Below are positions 34,595 to 43,618 of a DNA stretch of 64,000 bases, piece by piece. Source of the DNA: Betaproteobacteria bacterium (lineage in GTDB: Bacteria > Pseudomonadota > Gammaproteobacteria > Burkholderiales > Usitatibacteraceae); the NCBI GenBank assembly GCA_016720925.1, contig JADKJR010000014.1, positions 95,398 to 159,397 on the forward strand, read 5' to 3'. Each line of letters begins with the position of its first letter. Position 1 is the stretch's first letter. Below the pieces are notes generated by a model, which was not told the origin of the DNA, searched no databases, and was given only the letters and a program-made list of their open reading frames with translations. The position numbers and the translations under genes are program-made.

Positions 34595-36001
34595 ATGACT
34601 GCTCGCCAGCCCTTCTCTACGCCGCCTGGCGCGGTCAATCAGGCGATTGCCTTCCTGCAAACGCGCTTCGCCGACCGTGTCAACGTCTCGCGCGCGGTGC
34701 GCGAGCATCATGCGCGCGGCGAAGGCATCTCGATCAGCCTGCCGCCCGACGCGGTGGTGTGGCCGATCAATAAAGAAGAAGTTTGTGAAATCCTCGCGCG
34801 CTGCAACGAACTGGGCGTGCCAGTCATTGCCTACGGCGTCGGCAGTTCGCTTGAGGGGCATGTCAGCGCGCCACACGGCGGCATTTGTCTCGACCTTTCG
34901 CGTATGGACGCGGTGCTGGGCGTCCATGCAGAAGACGGCGACTGCGTGGTGCAACCTGGCGTCACCCGTGAGGATCTGAACAAGTATCTCAAAGGCACCG
35001 GCTTGTTCTTTCCCGTCGATCCGGGCGCCAATGCCTCGATCGGCGGCATGGTCTCCACGCGCGCGTCGGGAACCACCACCATGCGCTACGGTTCGATGGC
35101 GCATAACGTGATGGCGCTGGAAGTGGCACTTGCCGATGGCCGCCTGGTGCGGCTCGGCACGCGCGCGCGCAAATCCTCGGCCGGCTTCGATCTTGTGCAT
35201 CTGATGATCGGCGCGGAGGGCACGCTCGGCGTAATCACCGAAATCACGCTGCGATTGCATCCGCTGCCGACCCACGTCGCGGCGGCGACGTGCGCGTTTC
35301 CCACCTTGAAAGACGCGGTCGAAGCGGTGACCGACATGTGCAACAGCGGCGTGCCGTTTGCACGCATCGAGTTTCTCGATGAACACCAGATCCGCGCCTG
35401 CAACCGTCACTCGCAGCTCGGCCTCGCCGAATTGCCGACGCTGTTCATCGAATTCCACGGCACCGAATTGGCAGTCAACGAGCAGACTGGTGTCGCACAG
35501 GAAGTCGCGATTGACCACGGCGGCATCGACTTCACATGGGCCACTCAGGCCGAGGACCGCGCCAAACTCTGGCGCGCGCGGCACCTCGCCTACTTTGCCG
35601 CGCTTGCCATGCGGCCCGGCTGCGTGAATGTGGTCGCTGATGTCTGCGTGCCGATGTCGGCCCTGGCGGAGTGCGTCGCACGCACCCGCGAGGACATCGA
35701 CCGCGAGGGACTGGTGGCGCCGATTCTGGGCCATGTCGGCGACGGCAATTTTCACGTGATTTTCATGCCGATGCCCGACCAGCCGGCCGAACATCAGGCG
35801 GTTGAGCGCGTGTACAGCGCGATGATCACGCGCGCCCACGCGGCGGGCGGCACCTGCACCGGTGAACACGGTATCGGCATGGGCAAGAAGTCAAAGTTAC
35901 TGGCGGAATGCGGCCCCGACGTCATCGCCCTCATGCAAGACATCAAGCGGGTTTGGGACCCGAAATCCATTCTCAATCCCGGAAAGATTTTTGGACCGTA
36001 A
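34595..36001 (+). CDS. FAD-linked D-2-hydroxyacid dehydrogenase (D-lactate dehydrogenase/GlcD type)
   Basis: A 468-residue flavoprotein of the VAO family. The FAD-binding PCMH domain shows PVIAYGVGSSLEGHVSAPHG and DPGANASIGGMVSTRASGT; the C-terminal cap has GHVGDGNFHVIFMP with the metal-binding histidines and the end motif GEHGIGMGKKSKL. Such enzymes oxidise D-lactate, glycolate or D-2-hydroxyglutarate and pass electrons to quinone or cytochrome c at the membrane. It is the first structural gene after the FadR-type regulator, a pairing common for lactate and glycolate use. This suggests that a D-2-hydroxyacid is released by the esterases encoded downstream. Confidence 0.9.
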   Translation: MTARQPFSTPPGAVNQAIAFLQTRFADRVNVSRAVREHHARGEGISISLPPDAVVWPINKEEVCEILARCNELGVPVIAYGVGSSLEGHVSAPHGGICLDLSRMDAVLGVHAEDGDCVVQPGVTREDLNKYLKGTGLFFPVDPGANASIGGMVSTRASGTTTMRYGSMAHNVMALEVALADGRLVRLGTRARKSSAGFDLVHLMIGAEGTLGVITEITLRLHPLPTHVAAATCAFPTLKDAVEAVTDMCNSGVPFARIEFLDEHQIRACNRHSQLGLAELPTLFIEFHGTELAVNEQTGVAQEVAIDHGGIDFTWATQAEDRAKLWRARHLAYFAALAMRPGCVNVVADVCVPMSALAECVARTREDIDREGLVAPILGHVGDGNFHVIFMPMPDQPAEHQAVERVYSAMITRAHAAGGTCTGEHGIGMGKKSKLLAECGPDVIALMQDIKRVWDPKSILNPGKIFGP

Positions 36002-36063
36002 TGCCGTGGCACAAGGTTGGCGATACCAGCGCAGTTTTCAAAACAGCAATGAGGAGAAATCAA

Positions 36064-38327
36064 ATGAACACATCTATTACCCCACGCTTCACACGCAACA
36101 CCATGGCACGGGCGGTCGCGAGTGCGCTGCTGTGTTCGGCCGCACCACTCGTTCAGGCACAAACCGCCGCATCGACGCCGAGCAACACGGAACTGCAAAC
36201 GGTGGACAAGGTCGTGGTCAGTGCACAAAAACGCGAGCAAGCCGCGATCGACGTGCCGGCCTCGGTATCGACCGTCAGCGCCGATCGCCTGGCGCGCAGC
36301 GGCGCTGTTCGACTCGAGGATTACGCGGCGCAGATGCCGGGCCTGTCGGTCTCCGTCGTCTCCCGTGGCTTCACATCGGTGGTATTGCGCGGCATCAGCA
36401 CCGGCATTTCGCAAGCCACGCCCGCAACCGCGTTCTATATCGACGAGGCGCCGATTGGCTCGATCACCGCCTATGCGACCGGCAGCACGCTCACGCTCGA
36501 CCTTGACCCTTATGACTTGCGCCGCATCGAGGTACTGAAAGGCCCTCAAGGCACGCTCTATGGCGCCGGCGCCGTCGGCGGCCTGCTGCGCTATGTGGCA
36601 GAGCCTGCGGACACGAAACGTTTCGGTGGCAGCATCGCCTTTGGCGCCAACAAAGTGTCCCATGGTGGCGATGGCCATGAAGCGCGCGCATCAATCAATA
36701 TCCCGCTTGCCGAGAATAGCGCCGGTTTGCGCATCAGCGCATTCGAGCGGGAAGATGCAGGCTACATCGACAACCCCGCCAAAAACCAGAGCGAAATCAA
36801 CAAAGCCACCACGCGCGGCGGACGCGTGGCGCTCGATTGGAAAATCAACAAGGACTGGGGATTCCAAGTCTGGGGAATGACACGCAGCTTTCGCGCCGAC
36901 GGCCTCGGTGTGCAGGACCTGACCGGACCGAATTTGACGCCCGTAACAGTGGAATTGGTCCACGCCGCCGCCACACCCGAAAAGCAGTCGACCAATTTCG
37001 ACGTGTTCAACGCGACCTCAAAGGCCAGGCGGGTGATTTCAATATTGTCGCCTCAAGCACATACCAAAAGATCGACTCGAGCGTTATCGTCGATCAGACC
37101 CGCTCCCTGGGCGCGCTATTCTCGGCGGTGCTGCGCATTCCAGGCATCGGCGCGCAGACCCATCAGGTTATCAATACCGAACGCTGGTCGCAGGAATTGC
37201 GGGCGCGCAATTCTGCATTGGGCGACAAACTGAGCTACGAGGTGGGATTATTTCTGAACAAGGAAGACAGCACCAACCGCCTGCTGCAGGAAGACCTGTT
37301 TATCGCCGCCACAAACGCGCCACTGCCTTTGGGAAAACCCTTGTTCAACGCAATGTTGGGAGTTGAATACAAGGAGTACTCGGTGTTCGGCAACACGACC
37401 TACAGCCTCACGCCACAATTCGATGTCACTGCCGGTCTGCGCCACTCGAAGGACGAGCAGCATTTCTCGCAAAATTATCAGGCCTCGTTGGCAGTGGCCG
37501 CCCCGGTGGTCTTTGAACAGGATGTCTCGAACAAGAAGACAACATATCTGTTGAGCGGCATTTACAAGCCTGACAACAACACGGCCATCTATGGCCGTAT
37601 CGCCACCGGCTATCGTGCGGGTGGGCCCAGCGCATTGCCGGCCAATCTGGGTCAGGCATTCTTCAATCCGGATTCGCTGACCAGTTTCGAACTGGGATTC
37701 AAGTCTGCATTCGCGGGAGGCTTGGCATCGGTCGAGGCGGCGGTTTTCACTACAGACTGGAAAGACATTCAAGTCCAGAAAGCCACCGTTGCCAATGGCA
37801 CAACCTACCAGCATTTTGTCAACGCGGGCACAGCCAGGAGCCGCGGTGCCGAGGCGACGCTGCTCGTGTATCCGACCAAGGGCCTCACGCTTCGTGCGAC
37901 CACCGCATTCACCGATTCGAAGCTGACCGAGGATGCGCCGGTGGTCAAGGGTCTGAACGGCGACCGCATGCCCTTTGTGCCGAGGGTGAGCGGGTCGGTC
38001 ACAGCCGACTACCGCTTCCCGTTGGGGAACGGCTGGCAGGCCTGGGTGGGCGGATCGGTCGGCCGGATCGGCGAACGGCGCTCAAATTTCAGCCAGCAGC
38101 TCAACGCCACCAGCGTTCCGGCCTATACCACGGTCGGCCTTAATACCGGTGTCGATGTCGGCAACCTGCGCGTGACGGTCTCCGGCAAAAACGTGACCGA
38201 CGTGCGCGGCCTCAACTACATCAATACGATTGGCCTGGCATCCGCCGCCAATCCCGTCGCCTATCCCTATGCCGCCGGCGTCATTCAACCGCGCACGATC
38301 GGCGTCGATCTGAGCTGGCAATTCTAG
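36064..38327 (+). CDS. TonB-dependent outer-membrane receptor, frameshifted
   Basis: ATG at 36064 after GAGGAGA starts a signal peptide ending LVQAQ, then the plug domain (VDKVVVSAQKREQAAIDVPA, RRIEVLKGPQGTLYGAGAVG). The frame runs into a wrong end at 37233, while the barrel continues in another frame from about 37020 (GDFNIVASSTYQKIDSSVI) to a proper aromatic C-terminus, GVDLSWQF, at 38327. One missing base in the A-run at 37020-37022 explains the split. Restored, the protein has about 754 residues, normal for a receptor taking up carbohydrates, siderophores or other bulky nutrients. In this operon it would import the esterified substrate. The break may be an assembly error. Confidence 0.82.
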
Positions 38328-38334
38328 AAAAAAG

Positions 38335-39381
38335 GTGACGCTTCAAACTCACATCGCGCGCGACTTCCGCCTCGAAAGCGGGGCGGGGCTCGCCGAGGCG
38401 GTGACGGCATATCGAACGCTGGGACAGCTCAACGCAGAGGGTACCAATGCGGTATTGATTCTGCACGGCTACACCACTGGCCCCGCCATGCTTGACGCGG
38501 GCGCCAATGTGGCGGAGGGTTCATGGAGCGATTTAGTCGGTCCCGGCAAGGCAATCGACAGCAATCGCTATTTCGTGGTCTGCCCGAACATGCTGGGCTC
38601 AAGCTACGGCTCGACAGGGCCGGGCAGCATCGACCCCGCAACGAAAGAGCCGTATGGCATCGATTTTCCCGCCATTACGCTGAAGGACATTGTCGCGCTG
38701 CAGAAGCGTTTGCTCGATAACCTCGGCGTCACGCGGCTCGCCGCGGTCGCCGGCCCGTCGCTCGGCGGTTATCAGTCATTACAGTGGGCAGTGAGTTATC
38801 CCGCGTTCGTCGAACGCGTGGTCGCGGCGGTCAGCGCGCCGTTCAATCCTCCCTCTGCGGTTCAATCCACGCCGCTGAGAGCGCAGCTCGCACTCGAGCC
38901 GGCGTGGAACAGCGGCCACCCTGCGCCGGGCGCGATGCGCGATTGGCTGGCGCGCCTGCGTGTGGCCACGCTGACGCGTTACGGGGTCGACGCCGATCTC
39001 GCGCCGCGATTTCCTGATCAAACTGCGCGCGCGGCAGAAATACAGCGCCTCGCGATGGACTGGGCGGCAGTTTTCGACGCGTGTTCGCTGCTCACCCTCG
39101 CGCATGCCGCCGAGAACTTCGATTTGCGCGCGCGACTCAGCGAAATCCGCGCGCCGTTATTAATGGTGATGTCACGCAGCGACAGTGTGTTCTCGCCGCA
39201 ACTCGCGCGCGAATTTGCACCCTTGCTGTCGGCGGCGGGTGTGCGCTGGTCCTATTTCGAACTCGACAGCAACAAAGGCCATTTCGCCTCCGGCGCGGAC
39301 GCGCATCTCTGGTCGGACACATTGCGGGAATTTCTTTCGACTGCGCCGATGGACTGGGTACCACAAGGGATGACAACATGA
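38335..39381 (+). CDS. Homoserine O-acetyltransferase (MetX)-like alpha/beta hydrolase
   Basis: A 348-residue alpha/beta-fold protein of the MetX-related group. The strand AVLILHGYTTGP and the nucleophile elbow GPSLGGYQSLQWA (Ser near 142) are present, and the C-terminal catalytic histidine is in NKGHFASG near residue 315. True MetX is usually found with methionine genes; here it sits among esterases, so a hydrolase or acyl-transferase role in ester breakdown is more likely (inference). GTG at 38335 lies 7 bp after the receptor stop; a later start is possible. Its stop overlaps the next start by 4 bp. Confidence 0.82.
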   Translation: MTLQTHIARDFRLESGAGLAEAVTAYRTLGQLNAEGTNAVLILHGYTTGPAMLDAGANVAEGSWSDLVGPGKAIDSNRYFVVCPNMLGSSYGSTGPGSIDPATKEPYGIDFPAITLKDIVALQKRLLDNLGVTRLAAVAGPSLGGYQSLQWAVSYPAFVERVVAAVSAPFNPPSAVQSTPLRAQLALEPAWNSGHPAPGAMRDWLARLRVATLTRYGVDADLAPRFPDQTARAAEIQRLAMDWAAVFDACSLLTLAHAAENFDLRARLSEIRAPLLMVMSRSDSVFSPQLAREFAPLLSAAGVRWSYFELDSNKGHFASGADAHLWSDTLREFLSTAPMDWVPQGMTT

Positions 39382-40313
39382 GTTTGCCCGGGCGCATTGG
39401 GCGCGGAATTCTGATCTTTCTCAGCGCCCTGATCGCTGCGGTGCTGGTCGCGGGCGTCGGCTTTATTGGCGCAGGAGAATGGAAGTACCGCAATGCTGCG
39501 AGCGCGCCTTTGGGCGGCGTGACCATCATACCGGCCACGAACCCGACAAGCACAAGCGCCGGCACGATGCCGGTGCTGATCCTATTGCATGGCGCGGGCC
39601 TGAGCGGACGCATGTGGGATCCTGTGCGCCGCGGACTCGACACACGCTACCGTGTCATCGCGCTCGACCTGCCGGGCCATGGCGTGCGGCGCGAGGAGAA
39701 ATTCACGCTTCAAGGCACGGCGGCGGTGGTCGCGGCAGCGGCACAATCGGTAGCGCCCGCGCCGGTGATACTGATTGGCGATTCGCTCGGCGGTTATTCC
39801 GCCATCGCCGCGGCAGCGTCCATCCCGAAGTCGCAACTGCGCGGCCTGGTGATTGCCGGGGCGGCTGCGAATTTCGAAAACGCCGACTACCTCCGATACA
39901 TGCGCGATGTGACGATCATCGGTATCCTCGCCACCTTCATCGACGAAACCGAATTCCTTTCGAAACGGCTTTACAAGTTTGGCGTCTCTGAGGAAGACGC
40001 GCGCGCGATGACCGCCGGCGGCCTGAGCGCGCGCGCCGTGCCCGCCGCCGTTCGCGCGATGATCGGCGTCGACTTCCGCGAAAAGCTGGCAGCCATGACC
40101 GTGCCGGTGTTATTTGTCAATGGCTCGCTGGACACACGCAAGCGCCTGCAGGAAGCGGAGTTTCTTGCGGCCGCGAAGAACGGGCGCGTTCATATCATCG
40201 AGAACTGCGAGCACGGCGTGAGCATGCGCCGCAGTGCCGAATTCGCGCAGATCGTGAATGAGTTCGCAGCGCGCGCTTTCGCGTCAACACCTCCTGAAGC
40301 CGTCAGGCAATGA
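39378..40313 (+). CDS. Membrane-anchored alpha/beta hydrolase
   Basis: A 311-residue protein. The first 32 residues form an uncleaved signal anchor (ILIFLSALIAAVLVAGVGFI), placing the hydrolase domain in the periplasm. Catalytic landmarks are LILLHGAGLSGRMWDP, GDSLGGYSAIAAAAS with the nucleophile, and NCEHGVSMRRSAEF with the histidine. It is a paralogue of the soluble hydrolase at 32726-33493. Its start overlaps the upstream stop and its stop overlaps the downstream start (ATGA both times), so it is part of a tightly coupled trio of hydrolases. Confidence 0.86.
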   Translation: MSLPGRIGRGILIFLSALIAAVLVAGVGFIGAGEWKYRNAASAPLGGVTIIPATNPTSTSAGTMPVLILLHGAGLSGRMWDPVRRGLDTRYRVIALDLPGHGVRREEKFTLQGTAAVVAAAAQSVAPAPVILIGDSLGGYSAIAAAASIPKSQLRGLVIAGAAANFENADYLRYMRDVTIIGILATFIDETEFLSKRLYKFGVSEEDARAMTAGGLSARAVPAAVRAMIGVDFREKLAAMTVPVLFVNGSLDTRKRLQEAEFLAAAKNGRVHIIENCEHGVSMRRSAEFAQIVNEFAARAFASTPPEAVRQ

Positions 40314-42196
40314 ACACCCGCCACCTGCTTGACCCGGAACTCGCCGTTGTCGTCGATCAACTGCCCGAGTCCCCGGTCACACGCGAAACGCTTGACGCGT
40401 GCCGCGCCAGCGTCGCTGCCGCCGTTGACTTGATCAAGGCGGCAACACCTGCGTATCCGAATATCGAAGTCACCGAGTCAAGAATTCCCGGGCCAGCCGC
40501 CGCACTCGATGTGCGTGTGCTGGTCTATCGCCCGCTCGGCCCGCACATTGCGCTTCCCGCACTACTCTGGATCCATGGCGGCGGCTACGTGGCGGGAAAT
40601 CCTGAATGGGATGATTGGGCCGTCAAGACCATCGTCGATGACACCGGTTGCGTCGTGGTGTCGGTTGACTACCGTCTTGCCCCGGAAACGCCGCACCCCG
40701 GTCCGGTAGAGGACTGCTATGCCGCGCTGAAATGGCTGCATGGGCATGCAGGCGAACTCGGTGTCGACACGTCGCGCATCGGCATCGCGGGACTCAGCGC
40801 GGGCGGCGGCCTGTGCGCGGCGCTCGCATTGCTTGTGCGGGATCGCGGCGAAATCGCGCTCTGTTTCCAAGCGCCGTTGCAGCCGATGCTCGACGACCGC
40901 AGTGCGCTCGAATCGTATTCGCATCCGACCGTGGGCGAATTTATCTGGAAAAAAGACTACAACCATTTTGGCTGGACCGCATTGCTCGGGCACGAACCCG
41001 GCCGCGATGGCATTTCGCATCATGCGGCGGCGGCGCGGGCCGAGGATTTGAGCGGCTTGCCGCCCACCTTTGTCGCGATCGGCGCGCTGGATCTTTTCCT
41101 CGAGGAATCGATCGAGTATGCGCGCCGGCTGACGCGCGCCGGCGTGCCAACCGAATTGCATGTGTACCCCGGCGCCTGCCATGGTTTCAATTTGCTGGCG
41201 CCTGCGGCGCGGGTTTCACAGGACTTTCAACGCGACTTCATCGCCGCGTTGCGGCGTGGACTGCGAATCGATGCGGCGCCGGCTGCTCCCGACCCCGTTG
41301 CAAACACCGCGTTGATGGATCAGCTCGCAGCGATGCTGCCCGGCCTGCCCGCGCAGGATCGTGCCCGGTTTGCGATGAGCCTCAGCGTCCCCGAGCCATA
41401 TGTGCCGGGCGCTGATTCGCTGCCGCAACCGGACGTGCCGCGTGGCACGCTAAGCGCGCACCAATGCGCACCGGGCGCCATTTATCCCGGCGTGGCGCAT
41501 GACTACACGCTCTATGTGCCGGCCCAGTACGATGACACCCGGCCGGCTGCAATGATGGTATTCCAGGACGGCGCGCGCTATCTCGGCCCGGAACTGAATG
41601 CGGCAACGGTGCTTGATAACCTGATCCATGCCGGCGTGATGCCACCGACCGTCGCCGTGTTTGTTCAGCCCGGCGCCAGCGGGCCCGGCCTGCCGATCTA
41701 CGGCGGACAGGACAACCGCAGCATCGAATACGACTCATTGGGTGATGCGTATGCGCATTTTCTCCTCGACGAACTTTTGCCTGAAGCGACTAAGGGCCTC
41801 AACATCAGCAACACACCCAGTTTGCGCGCGATCTGTGGCCTCAGTTCGGGCGGCATTTGCGCGTTCAATGTCGCCTGGGAACGGCCCGACGCCTTCGGCA
41901 AGGTCGTCAGCCATTGCGGCAGTTTCGTGAACATTCGCGGCGGGCATGAACTCGCTCCCGCCATCCGTCGTGCGCCACCCAAATCACTGCGCATCTTTTT
42001 GCAAACCGGCAAGAATGATCTCAACATCATTTTCGGCCATTGGGTCAATGCCAATCGCGAGTTGGCTGCAGCACTCGAATACGGCGGCTACGATCACCGT
42101 CTCGTGGTTGGCGAAGGCGGGCATTCGCTGAAGCACGGCGGAGCCATTTTTCCCGACACGCTGCGCTGGCTGTGGCGCGACTGGCGCACCGCCTGA
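40310..42196 (+). CDS. Tandem double esterase (hormone-sensitive-lipase domain plus esterase D/Fes-like domain)
   Basis: A 628-residue fusion. Residues about 60-315 form an alpha/beta-hydrolase-3 domain: oxyanion motif WIHGGGYVAGN (87-97), nucleophile GLSAGGGLCAA (Ser near 163) and histidine in GACHGFNLL near 290. After a Pro/Ala linker, about 380-625 is a PF00756 esterase: DYTLYVPAQYDD, GLSSGGICAFNVAWERPDAF with Ser near 511, and GEGGHSLKHGG with the histidine near 605. Both catalytic sets look intact. No signal peptide is visible. Fusion suggests two ester bonds of the same molecule are cut in turn. It is coupled to the gene before and followed after 75 bp by the MFS carrier. Confidence 0.87.
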   Translation: MNTRHLLDPELAVVVDQLPESPVTRETLDACRASVAAAVDLIKAATPAYPNIEVTESRIPGPAAALDVRVLVYRPLGPHIALPALLWIHGGGYVAGNPEWDDWAVKTIVDDTGCVVVSVDYRLAPETPHPGPVEDCYAALKWLHGHAGELGVDTSRIGIAGLSAGGGLCAALALLVRDRGEIALCFQAPLQPMLDDRSALESYSHPTVGEFIWKKDYNHFGWTALLGHEPGRDGISHHAAAARAEDLSGLPPTFVAIGALDLFLEESIEYARRLTRAGVPTELHVYPGACHGFNLLAPAARVSQDFQRDFIAALRRGLRIDAAPAAPDPVANTALMDQLAAMLPGLPAQDRARFAMSLSVPEPYVPGADSLPQPDVPRGTLSAHQCAPGAIYPGVAHDYTLYVPAQYDDTRPAAMMVFQDGARYLGPELNAATVLDNLIHAGVMPPTVAVFVQPGASGPGLPIYGGQDNRSIEYDSLGDAYAHFLLDELLPEATKGLNISNTPSLRAICGLSSGGICAFNVAWERPDAFGKVVSHCGSFVNIRGGHELAPAIRRAPPKSLRIFLQTGKNDLNIIFGHWVNANRELAAALEYGGYDHRLVVGEGGHSLKHGGAIFPDTLRWLWRDWRTA

Positions 42197-42271
42197 TGTA
42201 TCGGGCTCAAAGGACCTTCGTCACTCCGCTGCCGTGGCAGACGCATCCGCAAACCTCCCAGAGGAACTCAC

Positions 42272-43612
42272 ATGAAATCTGAATTGACGATCACGACCGC
42301 CCCCGTGGCACCCGAAATGGCACGCGCGGTCGCACAGGATGGCGCGCACAGCGATGCACCCAGCGACGGCTATCGCACCTACGTCCTGATCGCCCTGTCG
42401 GTGGTCGGATTCATGTGCGCCGTCGACAAAGTGGTCATTTCAATGTTCATGGAGCCGATCAAGAAGGAATTCGGTTTGAGCGACACCGAACTCGGCTTGT
42501 TAACCGGCGTGGCCTTCGCGGTGCTCGGCGCCATCGCTTCGGTGCCGCTGGCGCGCTGGGCCGATCGCGGCAGCCGAAAATGGATCATCGGCGGCAGCTT
42601 CGCGGCCTGGACGGTCATGACCGCGGCGTCGGGCATGGCGATGAACTTTGTGCAGTTGCTGGCCGCGCGCGTCGGCGTCGGTATCGGCGAAGCCGGTTGC
42701 ATCCCGGCCACCCATTCGATGCTGGGTGACTACTACCCGCGCGAACTGCGGCCCCGCGCCCTGGCCGCGCACAGCGCTGGCACCTACCTCGGACTGCTGG
42801 GCGGCATGTTCGGCGGCGGCATACTCGTGCAGACAGTCGGTTGGCGCGCCGGCTTTATCTGGCTCGGATTGGCGGGGCTGGTGATGGCGGCGATCTTTCA
42901 CTTCACTGTCCGCGAACCGGCGCGCACCGTCGCCTTGCCGCTGGCCGGCGCCGCACCCGGTGAGAGCCTGATTTCGCAGCTGGGCGACCTGCGCGCGTTC
43001 GGATTCCTGATCGTTGCATTCGCCACCACGTCCCTGGCGGGCTCGTCGATCATGGTCTGGCTGCCCAGCTATTTCACGCGTGCGTTCGCGCTTTCGCCGA
43101 TGCAAATCGGCCTCGGCCTCGGAATGTGCATTGGCCTCGCCACTGCGTTCGGTTCCATCATCGGCGGCCAGCTCGCCGTTAAATATGCGCATCATTCCAG
43201 ATCCTGGGGCGCGGGTTACTCCGCCATCGTCACCATCGCCGTGATGCCGTTCTATCTCGGCAGCTTTCATGCGCCTCATCCGATGCTCGCGTTCGCCATG
43301 TTGTTCATGGCATTCCTGATTGCCGGCTCCATCCTCGGCCCGGTATTCTCGACGCTGCAGGATCTCGTCGCGCCGAACGCGCGTGCAACGGCGCTGGCGG
43401 TCGTTGCGATGGCCGGCGTGCTGATCGGCCAAGGTTGCGGTCCGCTGCTGGTCGGCGTGATCAGTGACGCTCTGCACATCGAAGGGTCGAACGCGGAAGG
43501 CCTGCGCATGGCGATGACCATGGTGGCGCTGGTGAATTTCCTGACCATCGTCGCGTTCTGGATGCTGAAGCGGCGCATTGACTTACTGTCGACTCGCGCC
43601 GCCGCAGCGTAG
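42272..43612 (+). CDS. MFS transporter (spinster/hexuronate-like)
   Basis: A 446-residue carrier with 12 predicted membrane helices. The first half has LSVVGFMCAVDKVVISMFME and the loop 2-3 motif PLARWADRGSRKWII, the normal MFS signature; the second half repeats the six-helix bundle. An unusually long Ala/Pro/Ser N-terminal tail (about 40 residues) precedes helix 1. It likely moves the freed acid or polyol across the inner membrane. GAGGAA precedes the ATG. It lies 6 bp from the dehydrogenase gene that follows. Confidence 0.88.
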   Translation: MKSELTITTAPVAPEMARAVAQDGAHSDAPSDGYRTYVLIALSVVGFMCAVDKVVISMFMEPIKKEFGLSDTELGLLTGVAFAVLGAIASVPLARWADRGSRKWIIGGSFAAWTVMTAASGMAMNFVQLLAARVGVGIGEAGCIPATHSMLGDYYPRELRPRALAAHSAGTYLGLLGGMFGGGILVQTVGWRAGFIWLGLAGLVMAAIFHFTVREPARTVALPLAGAAPGESLISQLGDLRAFGFLIVAFATTSLAGSSIMVWLPSYFTRAFALSPMQIGLGLGMCIGLATAFGSIIGGQLAVKYAHHSRSWGAGYSAIVTIAVMPFYLGSFHAPHPMLAFAMLFMAFLIAGSILGPVFSTLQDLVAPNARATALAVVAMAGVLIGQGCGPLLVGVISDALHIEGSNAEGLRMAMTMVALVNFLTIVAFWMLKRRIDLLSTRAAAA

Positions 43613-43618
43613 CGTGGC

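Noticed and set aside
34586..35869. 427-codon open frame opposite the 2-hydroxyacid dehydrogenase
   Set aside because: Antisense shadow; no start signal and no domain likeness.
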